Part shown: positions 35,982-49,860 of the stretch, piece by piece | Numbering within the stretch: position 1 is the stretch's first letter | How the letters are laid out: the number at the start of each line of letters is the position of its first letter | Source: Trochalopteron elliotii | Lineage: Eukaryota > Chordata > Aves > Passeriformes > Leiothrichidae | Assembly: GCA_024734555.1 (NCBI GenBank) | Contig: JANPWX010000619.1 | Span: 2,374,209-2,438,208 of the forward strand | Direction: 5' to 3' | Length of the DNA stretch: 64,000 nucleotides | Made by a program: the position numbers and the translations under genes | Notes under the pieces: generated by a model | Told to the model about the DNA's origin: nothing | What the model saw: only the letters and a program-made list of their open reading frames with translations | Database searches by the model: none

Positions 35982-36906
35982 ATTAATGGGATCCTGCAGG
36001 TCTCCACACCTCCCTGGCAAATCTGCAGCTATTGCTGATGACAGGCTCAACAGAACCATGTGCATGCACATTACCCCAGAGCACACACAGTTGTGGATTT
36101 GCCCTGTTTTATGTCTGCTCAAACAGTTTTGTCACCAAATGTCCAATTGTGTCTAAAAAGGAGGTACTTAGCCCAGGTGCTGCTCAAGCAGAGCAGTGCT
36201 GTTCCACAGCCCCACAACTTCTGCCCTTGTTCAGGGCACAGACATGCAAGTAGGAGTATTGAGGTGGGAGATAAAAAGACAATTGCATGTGTTAAACCAG
36301 AGATCTGCTGTAAGGAGCATTGCCCCTCTCTGGTCTGGATGCACAATCTTCAGCTCTCCCCTACATTAAGGAGCTAAGCCTTTATGATGGAACCATGGCC
36401 ACAAGTCATACCTACCATAGAGAGATTTTGGTACAACTGACCTCATGTCCCTTGTGAATTCAAACTCACATGTCTCACATAATAGGTGTGCAGCATCCAG
36501 GGCCAGGATGGTGTCAAAACCACCAGACTGAAGCTGTTATATTTTTTCAAGGAATACTTACATGTTCCTTGGACAGCAAGAACAAAAGAAAGTCCAGCTA
36601 CATCCTTAAAACTTAAACTCATGAGAAAAGAACAAATTCTTCTTCTAATGAATACTTTGATGTTTGATTGTAGGGATTCATTAATATTAATGTTGTGTTT
36701 AAAGCCAACTATCTCAAAAGTCTTTCTGAATATCATTTCCCCCCATAAGTAAAAAACTACTGTCATAAAAATTTTGGTAGCCATCAAAAGGATAGATGAG
36801 CTGAGGAAATACAGATGCAAGATCTCCACAAAATAATTAGTCTTTTCCAACAGTTGTAGGAAAGTTTCAGGAACTTTGATTAGGGAATGATTAAATAGTC
36901 ATTTAC

Positions 36907-36948
36907 ATGCAAGATGCATTGTACAATTACAATGCAAGATGCATTGTA
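36907..36948. repeat. 17-bp direct repeat, each half able to fold
   Basis: ATGCAAGATGCATTGTA occurs at 36907-36923 and again at 36932-36948, without mismatch and 25 bp apart. The second copy also forms a hairpin, TACAATGC with GCATTGTA around an AAGAT loop. It is a local duplication of unknown origin. Confidence 0.85.
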
Positions 36949-39900
36949 AAGAGTTTAAACCATGTTCAAACCAGACACAGGGGCATAACTTTCAAGTTTC
37001 TAGAACATGCACTTCTTTGAGGGCAGGATATTGCCACTCCCATGTTTTATGAGTATAGCAGCATACCACTTTCAAGCAGGAAATGAAATTTACCTTCTTC
37101 ACCCATTAGTATGTGGTTATATGTGGCTACAGAAGATACCTGATAGAACAAATTAACAATGAAAAAGTAATTTTTTTTTTAAGAGACGATAAAATCAATA
37201 ACAATGCAGGGAGGTGACTTCTGCCAGTTGGTCAGCCACAAAAACTGTGGAAGACAGAAAGCCAGAGGACACCTCCCTGCTGGGCTCCCACCAGTGCTAC
37301 AGTGGAAAATGAAACCCAGCAAGCCCACAACAAGCAAGCTGTGGAAGACAAAGTGGAGTTTAGATGAAGAAGTATCAGACAAATAAATCTATACAAAGCT
37401 CCAATGCCCCTGACTGGAGTCCTCCACGAGAACTACACAAACTCATTCCAGGAGGGCTGGATGACTATGCCGATTCAAGCAGTGATAGTTCAATGCTCTT
37501 CCTAGATTTGCAACAAAAGGTTTGGATATTTTGAGTATTTTGAGTATTGACACATTATAGCAAGAATCATTGCTTCTAAAACCCAGGAAACGCACAGAAA
37601 AGAGGGTGTCACTATGGGACAAAGAGCAAGGCAGCAGGTCACTGTGACCAGCCCTACTTCAGCTGCAGCATAAGGAATGGAAACACTCCTTCAGGCCTTT
37701 CCCACATCTGATTTTTTTTGCTCCCAGCAATGATCTCTTAGAGCCAATTTGTGCCAAACAGCCACCCAAATACCTCAGGAACATTTGCAGCATTCAGAGT
37801 AAACACAACAAAAATGTTTGTTTGAAGAAGCAGAGTAACAGCTACCAGCAGGTGGTCCAGCAAATAAAATAATTTAATCTCAGCAACCATCTACTTGAGA
37901 CTGACAGGTCTCCTTCCTTGGTGCTTCTGAGCAGGGGGGAATGCCAGCTGAAGGACTCTGTTAAATTGAGATAATACAAGATGTTGACTAAATGTCAAAG
38001 ATCATATTATTTTAGAGGTCACAGTCTACTACAGAAACACCCAAGGAAAATAAACAAGCAAGGATAAAGAATTTTTTTTTAATAGGAAAAAAACAAAAAC
38101 AAAACAAAACAAACCACTAAGACACTTTCCCTGAAGAACAGTCAGCAAGAGGTTGTGCAGAAGAGTTCATGGCAGAAAGGAATTTACAGTGAAAGATGGT
38201 CAGAAATACTAAGGCTGGTAGGGAGCCAAATCATAAGTAAACAGCACCGTAATATGAAATTAGTCTGGAAGGCATTTGGCATTAAAAAAAAAAATAATAA
38301 ACTCAGGTATATGGACATGCCACCAATACCATTTTAACTGGCTTATAAATCATTACTCATGGTTTGCTAACGTCAAGAAACAAAGCTAGTAATAGTACTA
38401 GACTGGATAATCAAAGTTAACAGTCAGTTAAGATGATATTAATTGTATTTGACTGATGAGAAGGGGCAGGAGAGTGAATAGCTGGCAGAGGGAAAATGTA
38501 AAATTTGATGCCTGCTAAATGAGGCATGATGAATAATGGTTTTTCTTGTCAAAACCACTGCTAGATTCCCCTCAAGCTGCGAGCGGCTATTCAGGAACAC
38601 GTGTCTGGTTTTAACCAGAGGTCTGATCATTCTCCTAATAAAGGCAACAAAAAATATGATAACTGATGCAAAAAAAGAGCTGAAAAAGACCAAGATAATG
38701 TCCTACAGCCACAAGCTGAAATTCCATCTTATTTCACAAAATGTACATCCAAAGCAAGTTAAAAACAATGCAGGAAGGGTACCTATTATCTTGCATGAAC
38801 AGACAGCAGTTGTTGACAGGAGTTAATAGCATTTCTCAAGAAACTGGGCTTAATCTGTTTTTTGTTGAAACATTTTTTCCATGTATTTATTAGCAATAAG
38901 TAGAATTTCTGACAATATACTCTCTAAACAAAGCATTAAAAGTGGATCTCACCTAAATAAAATAATACAGCAGAAACATAAGTCAATCAGATCTTAGGAT
39001 AAGGTTATTCAGAGAGTTAGTATCAGTGGTTTGTGTCTATCTTACTTGCTAAATCTTTCCAGAAATTGTTCAGCAGTTAGCCTGCTCTATTTATGTAAGC
39101 AGTTGTCCTGTTACAATGTGCATGAGGCTGAATTGCACTTTTTTGGGGAGGAAAGCAGAAACAATTGCATCTGTATTTTAAAACTGCTCTCAGTTCTTGT
39201 TTTAGAGAATCAGGACATTTCCTATCATTATTAAAAAACAGAATTGTGGTAGGGCAACTAATAAATCATTACTCTCTTTAGTTTTCTTGTTATGAACAAG
39301 ACAACTCTGTCCAATTATTGGGTCAGGAGCCCCAGGGGTTATGCACATAGAAACTTACTCCACATAACAAACCAATAAAGATGCTGAAAGTCATATGCAG
39401 AACAGAGATGTGCAATAAAAGCAACAATGCCTGAGATTCATTCCCTCTATAAACTACCTTTCATACATTTTTTCTCTATTGTTGCTGAAGGAAACTGCTG
39501 CTAGATGCTTAACAGCAGGCTGCAGAAATAATTTAGGCACAGAACAAGCAAAGCACGTTCTGGGGATGAACTGCTGAGCGAGCAGAGCCACAGACCCATC
39601 AAGGTCCCACTGATTCCAATAAAGAAAACACTGAGCAGCAAGAGCTATGTAGCTATGTAGTCTCCACATCCAAACTTTTAAATCAAAGGTCAAAAAGAGC
39701 CTTAGCCAAACATTCCATTACAGAGCTTCTCACATCTTGAGATGTGCATCTATTTCTGACCACCTTGAATGACAGTGAAACAAATAGATCCGGTGATTGC
39801 CTGGCACACAAATGAAATCAAAGTTTTGAGAGATACAGAATTAGGACTCCCAGCCCACTAAATCATGGGATTGGAAATGAGACCATATCACCAGAGCTCA

Positions 39901-40881
39901 GACCAAAATTCAAACTTTCCCCAAATTTAGAGGGAGTTCTAACTTAGATTAGTCCAAATTCTAATTTAGATTAGATTAATTCATAAGCTCTAGGGTCTTC
40001 AAAGTCTGTTTATAAATCATGCTAATGGAATCTATGTTACAGGCATACAGTGACACTGAGATCAGTGAGGAAGCCTGAAGATCTTATAGAGCCCTTCCAA
40101 CCCTTGCAGGCAACATGAGGCACAAGTAGAGGTCAGGCCGAAAAGCAGAAGGGACTTATCTGCAGAGCAGGATTTCAACCCAGCATCCATCTGCAACGTA
40201 AATTCAAAGGTGACACCAGTCATGTGTTAGTACTAATTAACTGATCCCAGGAACCTTACATTTGACAGTTTACTTTCACTATCTTTGCACCTCTGAGGTT
40301 ATCCAGTTTTTTTCTAGTTCAAGAGTCTGCTACACTGCTGGAATACTCAGGGTATTACCTCTGCCAAGCTCCTCTCACTGCAGAGGTAGCTCCAGGCTGT
40401 CCCTGCAATGATCCTGTAACCACAACTCCTTTCTCAGACACGAACATGTCTTCATGACTCACACACACCTACAGCCACAAGCACCATTGAAACATTGCAC
40501 CTTCTCCCTCCCTCAGACACAACCTCACAGAGCCTGCTGAGATGTTCCAGCATTTACTCCACCGCTGGGAAATGCATCAACAGCACTTTGGAGGTGATGT
40601 GGAAGTTTCTACCTCCTGACCACCTATACTGGGAGAGGCAGCAGATGAAGCTCTAGCCTGGGTGTGTGCCAGAGGAGGAGTCTGGCTTTGTGGGCAGTGT
40701 CTGAGAGATAGAACAGGCAAAAGTGTGCAGGGCCCCCATGCAGCCTGCACACTGCTGCTCAGAGAAGAATGCTATTACAGCCTTCTATCTAACAAAGCCC
40801 ATGACAAGGAAAGTACATACTACCCAGGTAGTAAATAATTCAAGGTTTTGATATCCCCTGTTTTGCAGAAGTTTTTTGGTT

Positions 40882-40922
40882 TTTTTTAAATACACTTTTT
40901 TTTTCTTTTTTTTTTTTTTTTT
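40882..40922. repeat. Poly-T tract
   Basis: A T-rich run with a few A and C interruptions, ending in T17 next to AATTGC. On the minus strand it is poly-A, but no retroposed gene copy can be recognised on its 5' side. Confidence 0.85.
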
Positions 40923-41457
40923 AATTGCAATGTTTGTGAAAGTAAAAATACTAGCACTGGAATGACAAACAAATTCCACATAAACTTGTAAGCAGACTCT
41001 TACAAGCACTTCTTCAGCCCAGCCTGAAATACCCCCACTGATCCTAAGCAAAATCTGCCAGTTTCACACAACTGCCTGCTGCTGATGTGACCTTTCAAAG
41101 ATGTCAAGTTGAAGAGAATTACAGAAGAGTTCAGTATGCCTCAAAGAGGCACTGGGAAGAAAGCACAGTAGTATGTGCTGTTCAGGAGAGGGGAAAGCAC
41201 TATTATGTATGTGCCTTGCTGGAAACCAGCCCTTCATTTCTTTCTAACAACAGGGTCTCCCATTCTGCACTCATTTCTGCAAGGAGCACACATGGGTTGG
41301 TTTAATAACATCAATGTAAGCAACACACAAAAGAAGGGGAACTTTCACTCCTTTTTGATTTCTCCCTCCTCCCCCAGTCCTGCACGTATATGAGATCCCC
41401 CCCCCCTTCCCCCATCACTTTATGTTGATTTTAGCAATATGCTCTTACACAAAGAGG

Positions 41458-41515
41458 TGCTGAGGTTGATTGGGACCCTTTGCAGATCATCTAGCCCATC
41501 CCCTGCTTTGCTACA
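41458..41515 (-). mobile_element. CR1 LINE 3' end fragment, minus orientation
   Basis: GAGGTTGATTGGGACCCTTT, GCAGATCATCTAGCCCATCC, then CCTGCTTTGC is the complement of the CR1 3' block (normally GGTTGGAAGGGACCT..GATCATCTAGTCCAACCCCCTGC). Only about 55 bp is recognisable. The sequence beyond 41515 is too diverged. Confidence 0.7.
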
Positions 41516-44339
41516 GATTTCTAATCTCTGTGTTACAAGCATGCAAAAGCAGAACATATGCAGGAGATATTAATTCGCAAACTTTACAAAGGACTCAAAA
41601 GCCTTTTAGCCTATCCAGACATCATACTTTTATGTTTTTCCACCAGAGAGAAAAAATAGGTGTCTTCTTATGGCACCATGAGAAACATGCTACAACAAAT
41701 TTCCATAAACACACAGTGGGCATTGACAGTGAACATGCAGAGGCGGGTGCAAATGAAGGCTTTGTAAATTCACGCACTTACTAGCACTGCCTACTGCCAA
41801 TGGTAAAACTATTGAGAAGGTCGCAGTGCCACTAGGTGTCATCCACCAGAAACTGCAGCAATTAGGTCACTTTATCTGTGAAAAGAAATACGCCATTTGC
41901 AGCTCCAGCTCCTTTCCCTGAGAGTACTTTGATAGAACATGTGAAAACAGCCCCCACGTAAGAGCTGTCCTTTACATGTGTTCACACAAGCGTGGGCTGA
42001 GGGTCTCCTTGTGGACGTTCTTGGCGGGATGAAGCAAGGACAGCGTTTATCTGTGAAATTTTTGAGAGAATCGATGGATTTTTTTTATTTTCAAACCAAG
42101 AGAAACATTTGTAGTGTTGAACTAATATGCAAACACAATATACCAGCCTGCAGTAAAAAAAGAAAATTACGTGGGCAACATACCTAAAAACTGTGTCTGA
42201 AAATCGGGCTCATGCAGATGAGCTGAAGCCAGGCTGTGAGGCTTCCCACTCGCTCACAGCAGAGGGCTGTGTTGGGCTGAGCAGAGCCGGCAGTGACAGC
42301 CAAAACATTTAGACAGCTGCAGGGGAAAAAAGAGGTTTTAAGCGGAAACAAATCCTCAGGTTACTCACGGTAGGACAGGGAAGAATCAGGAAGGACCAGT
42401 ATGACCTCCTCTCATCTTCCCCCCCAGAGCGCTGGAGGTTCTGCCATCACTTCCACTTCATCCCAGTAATTCACAGTACATTGTGAACTCTGGGCCGTGA
42501 AACCCATCCTACCCTGAAATAATCTTACTTTTCCTGTGGTCTCACCCAATTTCAATTCCAAACATTAATTTACTTTGTAACACACATTTGTTCCAGGAGA
42601 AAGTGGCTCCTCTGCTGCCACTGTATAAATCGATTGTCCGCTCTTTGCCATAGGCACACGCATTTCTGCTCGCTCCACTACAAAAGGGATACATCAGCAC
42701 TGACAGTGTTTCTGGGACAAATGTTATGGATGATTAGAAACCCAGAAAGTGTTGAGTAAGTGCAAGGAAATTGAGCTGTAATCTAAGAAAGGAGATGGGT
42801 GCTACAACATATCCTTTAAAACACCACCGATTCTATGTACCTGACAGAAATATTTTATTTCAGTGATACAAGGTGGGATATTCTGAGATATACACAGTAT
42901 GCACTGTTGCTATAACAACATGTCAGGAGTGCTACCATCACAGCATTAAAACTGCAGATACTTGTGATGGAGCTTGATTCATAAGCAAAGAGACAGAAGC
43001 CTAGAAGGCTGTAATGAACAGAAGCCTGAGATCAGATCAAATACATTTAGGGGAGGAGGGGGAAAGAGAACTAGAGGATTTGAACAAGGCAAAAACAGCA
43101 TTAGGTGGTTGCAATAACCACTCAGCCCAAATAACTACCTAGCACCAATGCTGCTTCATCATAACAGATTCATTTTGCTGTAATGACAAAAAGTGTCCCA
43201 TGTCAACATGAGAAAGAGGTTTCACCTCTTGTTTGACTTATGCACACGAGGCTGACCTTCAGTGTAAGAGGTACTCATTTAAGGGTCAGCTCTTCTGTTC
43301 CTGGTGTGTCTTTGGAAAAATGAGTTCTTATTTCACTTACTGTGACATGTTGATACTCTGAAGAAATGACAAGTCTTGTGATCTAGATAAATCTATTGGT
43401 AAGCAACTGCCTCTCGTGTATTTTTGAGAAGTAATGGTTCTGGTGTCTCCTGGAGTTTTATCAAGGGAGCTCTTTCCTGGCAATAACATGAGGCAGAACA
43501 TCAGCAGAGAGACATTCAGTATTTATGGCACTTACTGTTGAGTGGGCTCTGTACCCCACTGCTATTTTCATTGTTGAGTCACCCAAGCACTGAGGCACTT
43601 CTCACAGGAACAGTTTGTATAGAAACCTATTTTGAGAAGGATAAGGTTCACTTTCAGAGGTACAGTGATTGCACATCAGGGAACTCAGGCTATTCTCAAA
43701 TGAGTCAGAAAAACCTCCTTACAAGGGTAAATGTCAAGATACACCAGCCATGAATCACAGCTGTTATCCTCCCTCCGTTTTGAAAGGTTTGAATCCTTAT
43801 GAACTGTCAGTGAGACTGAGACAGAAGCATGATGCTGCTAAACTTGAAACACTGGAATTAAGCATTTCCACCATCATTTAGATGGGTCTGTCCTGTAGCA
43901 CTATTTCAGGTCACTGAATTAGCACCTGGACCAGAAAGGTGACAATTTACATAAACAGGAAAGAGCAAGAACTGTCAGAAACTCAGTATCCCACAGTAGC
44001 AGTATATTTCAAGTCTCGAGTTTTATATGAGATAAATCTCATTTAGAGGCTGTGGATTACTGTCTCCCTTTTTATATTCCTATACATCCAGTACAACCTA
44101 GAAATGGGCATTAGTCTGAATATAAACAATCTAATCAGAGAAAAAATTAGGCAGTGTGGGAAATTGACGAGGTGATACATATTTTTCAACCACCTTGAAA
44201 AAACGGTGTCTCATTCAAGAGGTACAAATCAATAACCTAAGACAAATTTAGGAAAGCACTGCTTGTTGTTTCAGATAAAACTAGTCTATTCATACCAGCC
44301 TGATACACACAGTGATATACTAATGCAAACAAACTAATC
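41516..44339. other. Intergenic DNA; one CTCF-like motif
   Basis: No gene or clear repeat was recognised. At 41829-41841 CCACTAGGTGTCA matches 12 of 13 positions of the recalled CTCF core on the plus strand. A moderately GC-rich part at 42230-42430 has a possible acceptor (TCTTCCCCCCCAG, ending near 42427) but no partner donor or reading frame. Confidence 0.45.
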
Positions 44340-44520
44340 CCAGTATCACATAGTTTAAGGGTTCAAATAATTTGCAGCTGAATTCATTGACAGTTTACAA
44401 CGAAGCTTAATTGGCTCTAGATTATAGCGCTGTATTTTGTACACCTGGCTTTGTTTTAATTTCAATTAGCATTGCTGACATTGTAATCCCATTATTGCTG
44501 TTATGCTGACAAGGAATAAG
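44340..44520. promoter_or_regulatory. Candidate conserved noncoding element
   Basis: An AT-rich segment with dense homeobox-type text (GCTTAATTGG near 44405, TTCAATTAGCATT near 44461), no simple repeats and no open frame. It resembles known enhancer sequence in style. Conservation cannot be tested here, so the call is weak. Confidence 0.3.
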
Positions 44521-47500
44521 TGTTTGCACATGTCTATCTGCATCCATAACATGAGCTCCATGACAGGCTGCAAGGTTCATCATTACTGAGCTGACTGTCC
44601 CTCAATATTACATTCAGAAAACAGTAAGCATCTAAAATCACGGGCCAGTGCAGATTCAACCTCTTCTTTTCAGTGCTGACAGCTGCAAGCACCGCAGACC
44701 ACCTGCATGCAGCATCAGCACCCATGCCTGGGGACTGCAGGATGCACCTACAAGAGACAAGCACTGCCCAGGCACAGCACCACTCACATCTGCTTACTTT
44801 CTCCATGTCCATCACAAAATCCAACAGGAGGTGACTGGAATCACTAACATTATTAATCAACAACTACTCATTAATTTAATAAATGCACATTCCCCTATGC
44901 AGGGGAATAGACAGAGCAGGGATGTTACTAAATCACCAACACTGGTGACAACTCAGGTTAGACAGGCACCAGTCTAGCTCAACACAGCAGATGCTGCTGA
45001 TCTGCACAACTGGTTCTGCACTTGGATGGGACACAAGCAAAGCCATAGCCAGTGTAATTTTTTTCTGTGGAACTGAGGTTTTGCTATCCTAACATTGCCT
45101 TGCTCTTTTTTCTGTTCATCAAAACAAACCTCTTATTGACTTAAAAACCCACAAACATGCTGAGAAGTGAGAGTTGCCTCCCCCTTACATCAGACTAACT
45201 TTGACCCTTAGCAAGCCAATCATTACACTGTCTGAAGAAAGGTAATTAAATGGGACTGCACCAGCCAGTCTGCTCAAGGTCACCTCAGCACCAGAGCACA
45301 AGCTGGAACAGCGTCACACACTGGTCCCGTCTGCAATAAATAATGTGGGTGTATTGCCCGAGAGTAGCTGAAACACTTCAGATCAAGCAGTCAGGTAAAA
45401 TACCTTCCAGAGTAGACATAAAACCACACTGCAATTACAGGTGTGGTTAGGAGCATAACCAGGCCAGACCTGCACTGCTGGTGACCAACAAACACATCTG
45501 ACACTGTAAAACCACCTACTTCTGCCACATTTCACCATGCAGGCAAGAGTTATGTGGACTTTTGAAAACTACAAAAGCAGGTATTTGTTCTTTCCCCACA
45601 CCAAACACTTCTGATAAAATTAGCCAGCAACCTGGTTGTACAAGCCTTCCCTGACAATTCCCAATTATTAATTCAAACTCCCCTCACAATTATTAATTAT
45701 AATTAATAACCTCAATTAATAATAATTAGACCTCTGTTAATATCCAGAAGCTGTGGCTGGGAGAAGGCACTAAGTAATAATCAGGAGTAATTTTATGGCA
45801 GACCAAGCCAAAACAACATATGGCTTGGCTCACCAGGGGAGCTCCTAAATAATCTGTAACTAGCAGTCCGCAGCTCTTTCCTAACCAAAATATCTACAGC
45901 TACTGTATGAAAATGACTTCAGCAAACAGACACAACACAAGCATAAATCGAATTGTTGAGAAAACTAAACTTTATTTCTTTCAGGGTATGCTAAAAATCA
46001 GACCAAATAAAACCAGAACAGTAGGGTAATAAATACGGAGAGGATATCCATAAGGTAAGTATTACTATCCTTGTCTGAACAGCCTTAAAATAAGGAAAAG
46101 TATAATCAAGAAAATGAAAGAAAATGGGATGAATTAGGAAACAGACTTTCAGTACAATCAGAAAGAGCACAAATTTAAAATAGCATGGAAACTGAAAGTG
46201 AAAACAGTGAGCAAAGAGGGGAGAGGGCCAACAGCAGAACAAAAGCAGGACAATAGAAAAGAGCAGTCTTGTCAACTTTCGTCTTCATAAAAATAAGAAT
46301 TCTGTCTCCAAAACATCACTAAATTAAAAACAACAAAACTCCTGCAGGATTTAAAAATTAAAAACAAACAAACAAAAAACCCTGAGGGATTTCAAGACTG
46401 AAAAGACTTCCCCCTCCTCCTTCTTTTTCTTCCTTTTTTTTTTTAATAAAGAACAGGCTTAACTTCAGTTTGTTTATTAAAGATTTTGCCTGTGCAGAGC
46501 CTGCACTTGGGTGTGCCTTGTTCACCACTGAGTTGCAATACAAACAAACTCCAGCTGTGATGCATGAAAAGCTTAGGAGCAGCAGAGAGCTTAATGTCTC
46601 TAATTAATGTTTGTTTGGACTTAAAATGAGGCATTGGAGACTCCAGATAAACTTTGGCATGTAACACATTTCAAAGGGGAATTAGGAACCAGATAAATAG
46701 GAGTTTGTCACTACTGTGCTCTGGATATATTTGCAAAATGGAGATGGTGATGAGATCACAGTATTTTCTTCTGTACTGTGCCTAGGCATAGTCATTCTTA
46801 TGTCTCCCTTTTACTGCATGGCAGGTCAAGAAAAGGAGAAAGATGTGAAAGAATACCATGTTTAACTTAGCTTCAGACCTACCCTTTAAGCACTGCAGCT
46901 ATGTCCAGATTTCTCTTGAAACATAAAACACCTAAAAGTACAGGTTTGTTCCCCTGTAACAGGTTTTCAATGCAGATCTGCTTTTCAAACAAAAAACTAC
47001 TTAAAGTCAGCTTTAAGTGAGGATAAAAAAGACTAGGTTTATCAAAGCTTTAATTAAACCCACAAGCCATAAAATAATCATGACCTTTCTGGTCTCTGTG
47101 CATCACAAAGAAGAAAACACACATGGAGTGCATTTCTGCCACTGCTCAAAAGCTGAGTGCATTTGTGGTCGCAGGCCATCTTCACTCAGGTCCACCATCC
47201 TCAGAACACAGACCTTTACTGGGCTCCATATTCTCCTGCTGAAGTTTCACTGGCTGTGATAAAAGCACAATTAAAGGCAGTGTACAAATACCATCTGCCT
47301 GAACTTACAGTCCAGTTCTGCCAGGATATCTACTCCTCACGTCAACACCCCTCCTTACCAAGCAATGCTACACACTTCCACACTTTTATTTCATCACCTA
47401 GGTCCTTGTTTACTGCCTGCTTGCTCAAGCTTGACCACAAACATGTAGATCCATAATAAAAAGAACTTTAAGTCACCGTCCTGTTATGTAACACATCTCC

Positions 47501-49639
47501 CACCCTTCACAGGTCTCAGGAACACATCACAACAGGTCTGGCTCTGAGGCCCATCAGTTCTCACCTGCAGTGCTGGCACAGTCACCAACTACATGCTTCC
47601 CAGTCCCCAGAGATCCTCTGGAGCTAATTCCGGAAAACCAAACAGGACTTGAGGCTGGCCAGAGACAGCAAGGTGGTGGTGGCTAACTAAGAAGATGCTG
47701 GAAAAATGGGTTATTTCATCTTCTTGTGCATAAGAAGAGACCTAAGACAACCAGCATGTGGCAGCAAATGTGTGTACAGTGGGATATAGCATAGAAATAG
47801 TATGCTCACAGAATGCAAAAATTAATTACCATAGTGAAAAACAAAATAGACACCAAGTCTGGGATAAGTCAATATAAAACTTTGTTAGTCTCTTCTGTTC
47901 CCAAAGCAAATCAGACCACTGTGAACAATCCACAAGCCCTTCGGCAGAAACTGGCCAGCACAGGGTTGGCTCTAACTCAGCACACCCAGTTAACCAATTT
48001 CCTCAGCTGCCCATTGATCGTGGCCTTCAGAAGGGCTGCTATGAAAAAGGAGTCAGTACTGCCTTCTGGAAGGCTCCATCTCCCCTCAGAAACACTTTGT
48101 GAACAGGAACTGTTGACCTCAGACACAGATAATTGTTGCAATTATGAATGGTATACATATATATAGTGGCTCATAATGAAAAAAAGTATTTAATGACCAA
48201 AATTTTGAAATAATTTCCAGTGTTACTGTCATAATTATGAGCTTCCATTCAGGAAGACAGAAACATTCAACACCAGGTAATCCTATCTTTCAGATTAACA
48301 CCAGTTTTTCAATATCGTATCATGTAAAACAGCTCATGGTTCAAATTAGGGTTGAATCATCCTATTACCTGACCAGAAGCAGGGAAAAAGGTATGGAATT
48401 AATTTGGATTACCCAATCTTTGGCCCTTCATTATGTCAAAAGAGCTTGTGTTTAGCACCACTATAGGTCTGCAGGAATTAAACATCTGGTATTTTTTATT
48501 CTCAGTTAACCCTAATTACCTTCTACTTCCTCAGCTGCTACCAAGCTCTGTGTTAAAACTTGTGGAAATCAATGTGCAGAAGATGAGCAATAGGAATCTT
48601 TGTCCCCAGTATTCCAGGGCATGCCCTAGTCCCACCCCTCACATTTGGGTTGCACTGCAGGGTGCACATGGGGTAGCACCATCACCAGTGGTGCAGCACA
48701 GAGGTGGTGGAGCAATAAATGCCCAAGCAAGGGTGAGGCATTAAGTAAGGATAAAGTGGAGTTTCATGACTTTGAGAGGTCTCAAACAGTATCATAAAGC
48801 TTATGGAAGTAAACCCTACTTGAACACCATCCCAGGGAAGGCAAGAAGCCTTTTCCACACAACTCCCTGAGCACAGCCTGAAGTGCAATCTAAACTGAGA
48901 GAAGCTTTTTTGGGAGTTTGCCAGAGATATACTCTTTATGAAGTACAAATGGGACGCTCACCAGAAAGCATATTTTAATTTTATTCTTCACTGGAGTTCA
49001 GTGTACCTCACTATAAGAAATAAGGTAAAAAATCTCATGGAAACTGCTCTGTGCTGCCACAGAATGAACTATTCACTGTACTGTAGTCAGCTCAGGCTAT
49101 CTGAAGTTTTCTGCCCTGTGCAGAGCCGAACTGTTAAGGCAAGGACCTTGCATCAGAAGTTCTCAGTTGATTTGCCCTAAGGATAGAGATGTCCAGCTTT
49201 AAAGCCCTCAAATTGGCACCCTTCACCAGTGTTTCCTTCACTTTACAGAAGCGTTTACACTGAGTGCAAGGAAAATACCAGTGTTAATGATTTGAGAATA
49301 GACTTTCACTGATTTCTCACAAATATTCAGCTTCACTACAATGGATTTAGTAGGCTAAAGGTTTGAGTATTAAGCAACCACTTACAAAGGGAGAATAAGT
49401 AAGTGCTAAATACATTGCATTCAGCATTCAATACAGCAATTTAGCACGATACCCTCCAAACAGTCCAGACTCACGGAGATTAAATCCTGGCACTTGGGAC
49501 ATGAGCGATACCAATCCCACTGACTTGAACAGGGCTGGGATTCCTCGGCATTTCGGCCAAACTACTTGCTACCCTAACAGCAGAGTTACCTAAGCCCTGC
49601 TCTATCTGAACACACCTAGGAAACTGGGCAGAAAAAGAG
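44521..49639. other. Intergenic DNA, nothing firmly recognised
   Basis: No exon was recognised. There is an AT-rich block of TTAATAATAATTA type at 45660-45735, pyrimidine-rich text at 46407-46445, and purine-rich text at 46080-46230. A phrase CTGCTCAAGGTCAC near 45272 resembles a MIR core but does not extend. Confidence 0.5.
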
Positions 49640-49860
49640 AAACAAGAGCATTGGCTCAGGACAGCCAGAGGCCCCATCTTCTCCTTGCAGCTTGTTGCTG
49701 TGCCATTCCCATCAAGGCACGGGACTGGCAGAGGTCCAAAGCGGAGCACAGCGGAGCCTGGGGCCACGGCACCGCACCTGCCGCCCCTCGCCCCGACAAC
49801 ACACAGGAGCTGAGGGCGGCAACGGCTCCACCCTCTCTTAGAAGCACACAAAGTGACAGG
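49640..49860. promoter_or_regulatory. Isolated CpG-rich islet
   Basis: Ten CpGs lie between 49718 and 49825, with high GC (GCCGCCCCTCGCCCCGAC). The flanks are AT-rich and CpG-poor. Frames on both strands run through it (123 codons minus, 92 codons plus) because stops are rare in GC-rich DNA, and neither shows a family. A small regulatory element or orphan CpG island is the best guess. Confidence 0.4.

Larger units (their letters stand above)
35982..41457. other. Intergenic DNA with simple repeats
   Basis: About 5.5 kb without a recognisable gene. It contains the 17-bp direct repeat at 36907-36948, AAAAC-type tracts at 38090-38115, poly-T at 40882-40922 and a C10 run at 41397-41406. A weak MIR-like phrase (CAGAGCAGGATTTCAACCC) occurs near 40165 but is not called. 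Confidence 0.5.

Noticed and set aside
36443..36850. 135-codon minus frame
   Set aside because: AT-rich, low-complexity hydrophobic translation with no family resemblance.
40110..40200. Possible MIR fragment (GCAGAGCAGGATTTCAACCC)
   Set aside because: The core and head are not recognisable, so the match could be chance.
42360..42480. Possible exon with acceptor near 42427, or a minus-strand donor (GTGAGTAA) near 42370
   Set aside because: No paired splice site and no reading frame with coding character.
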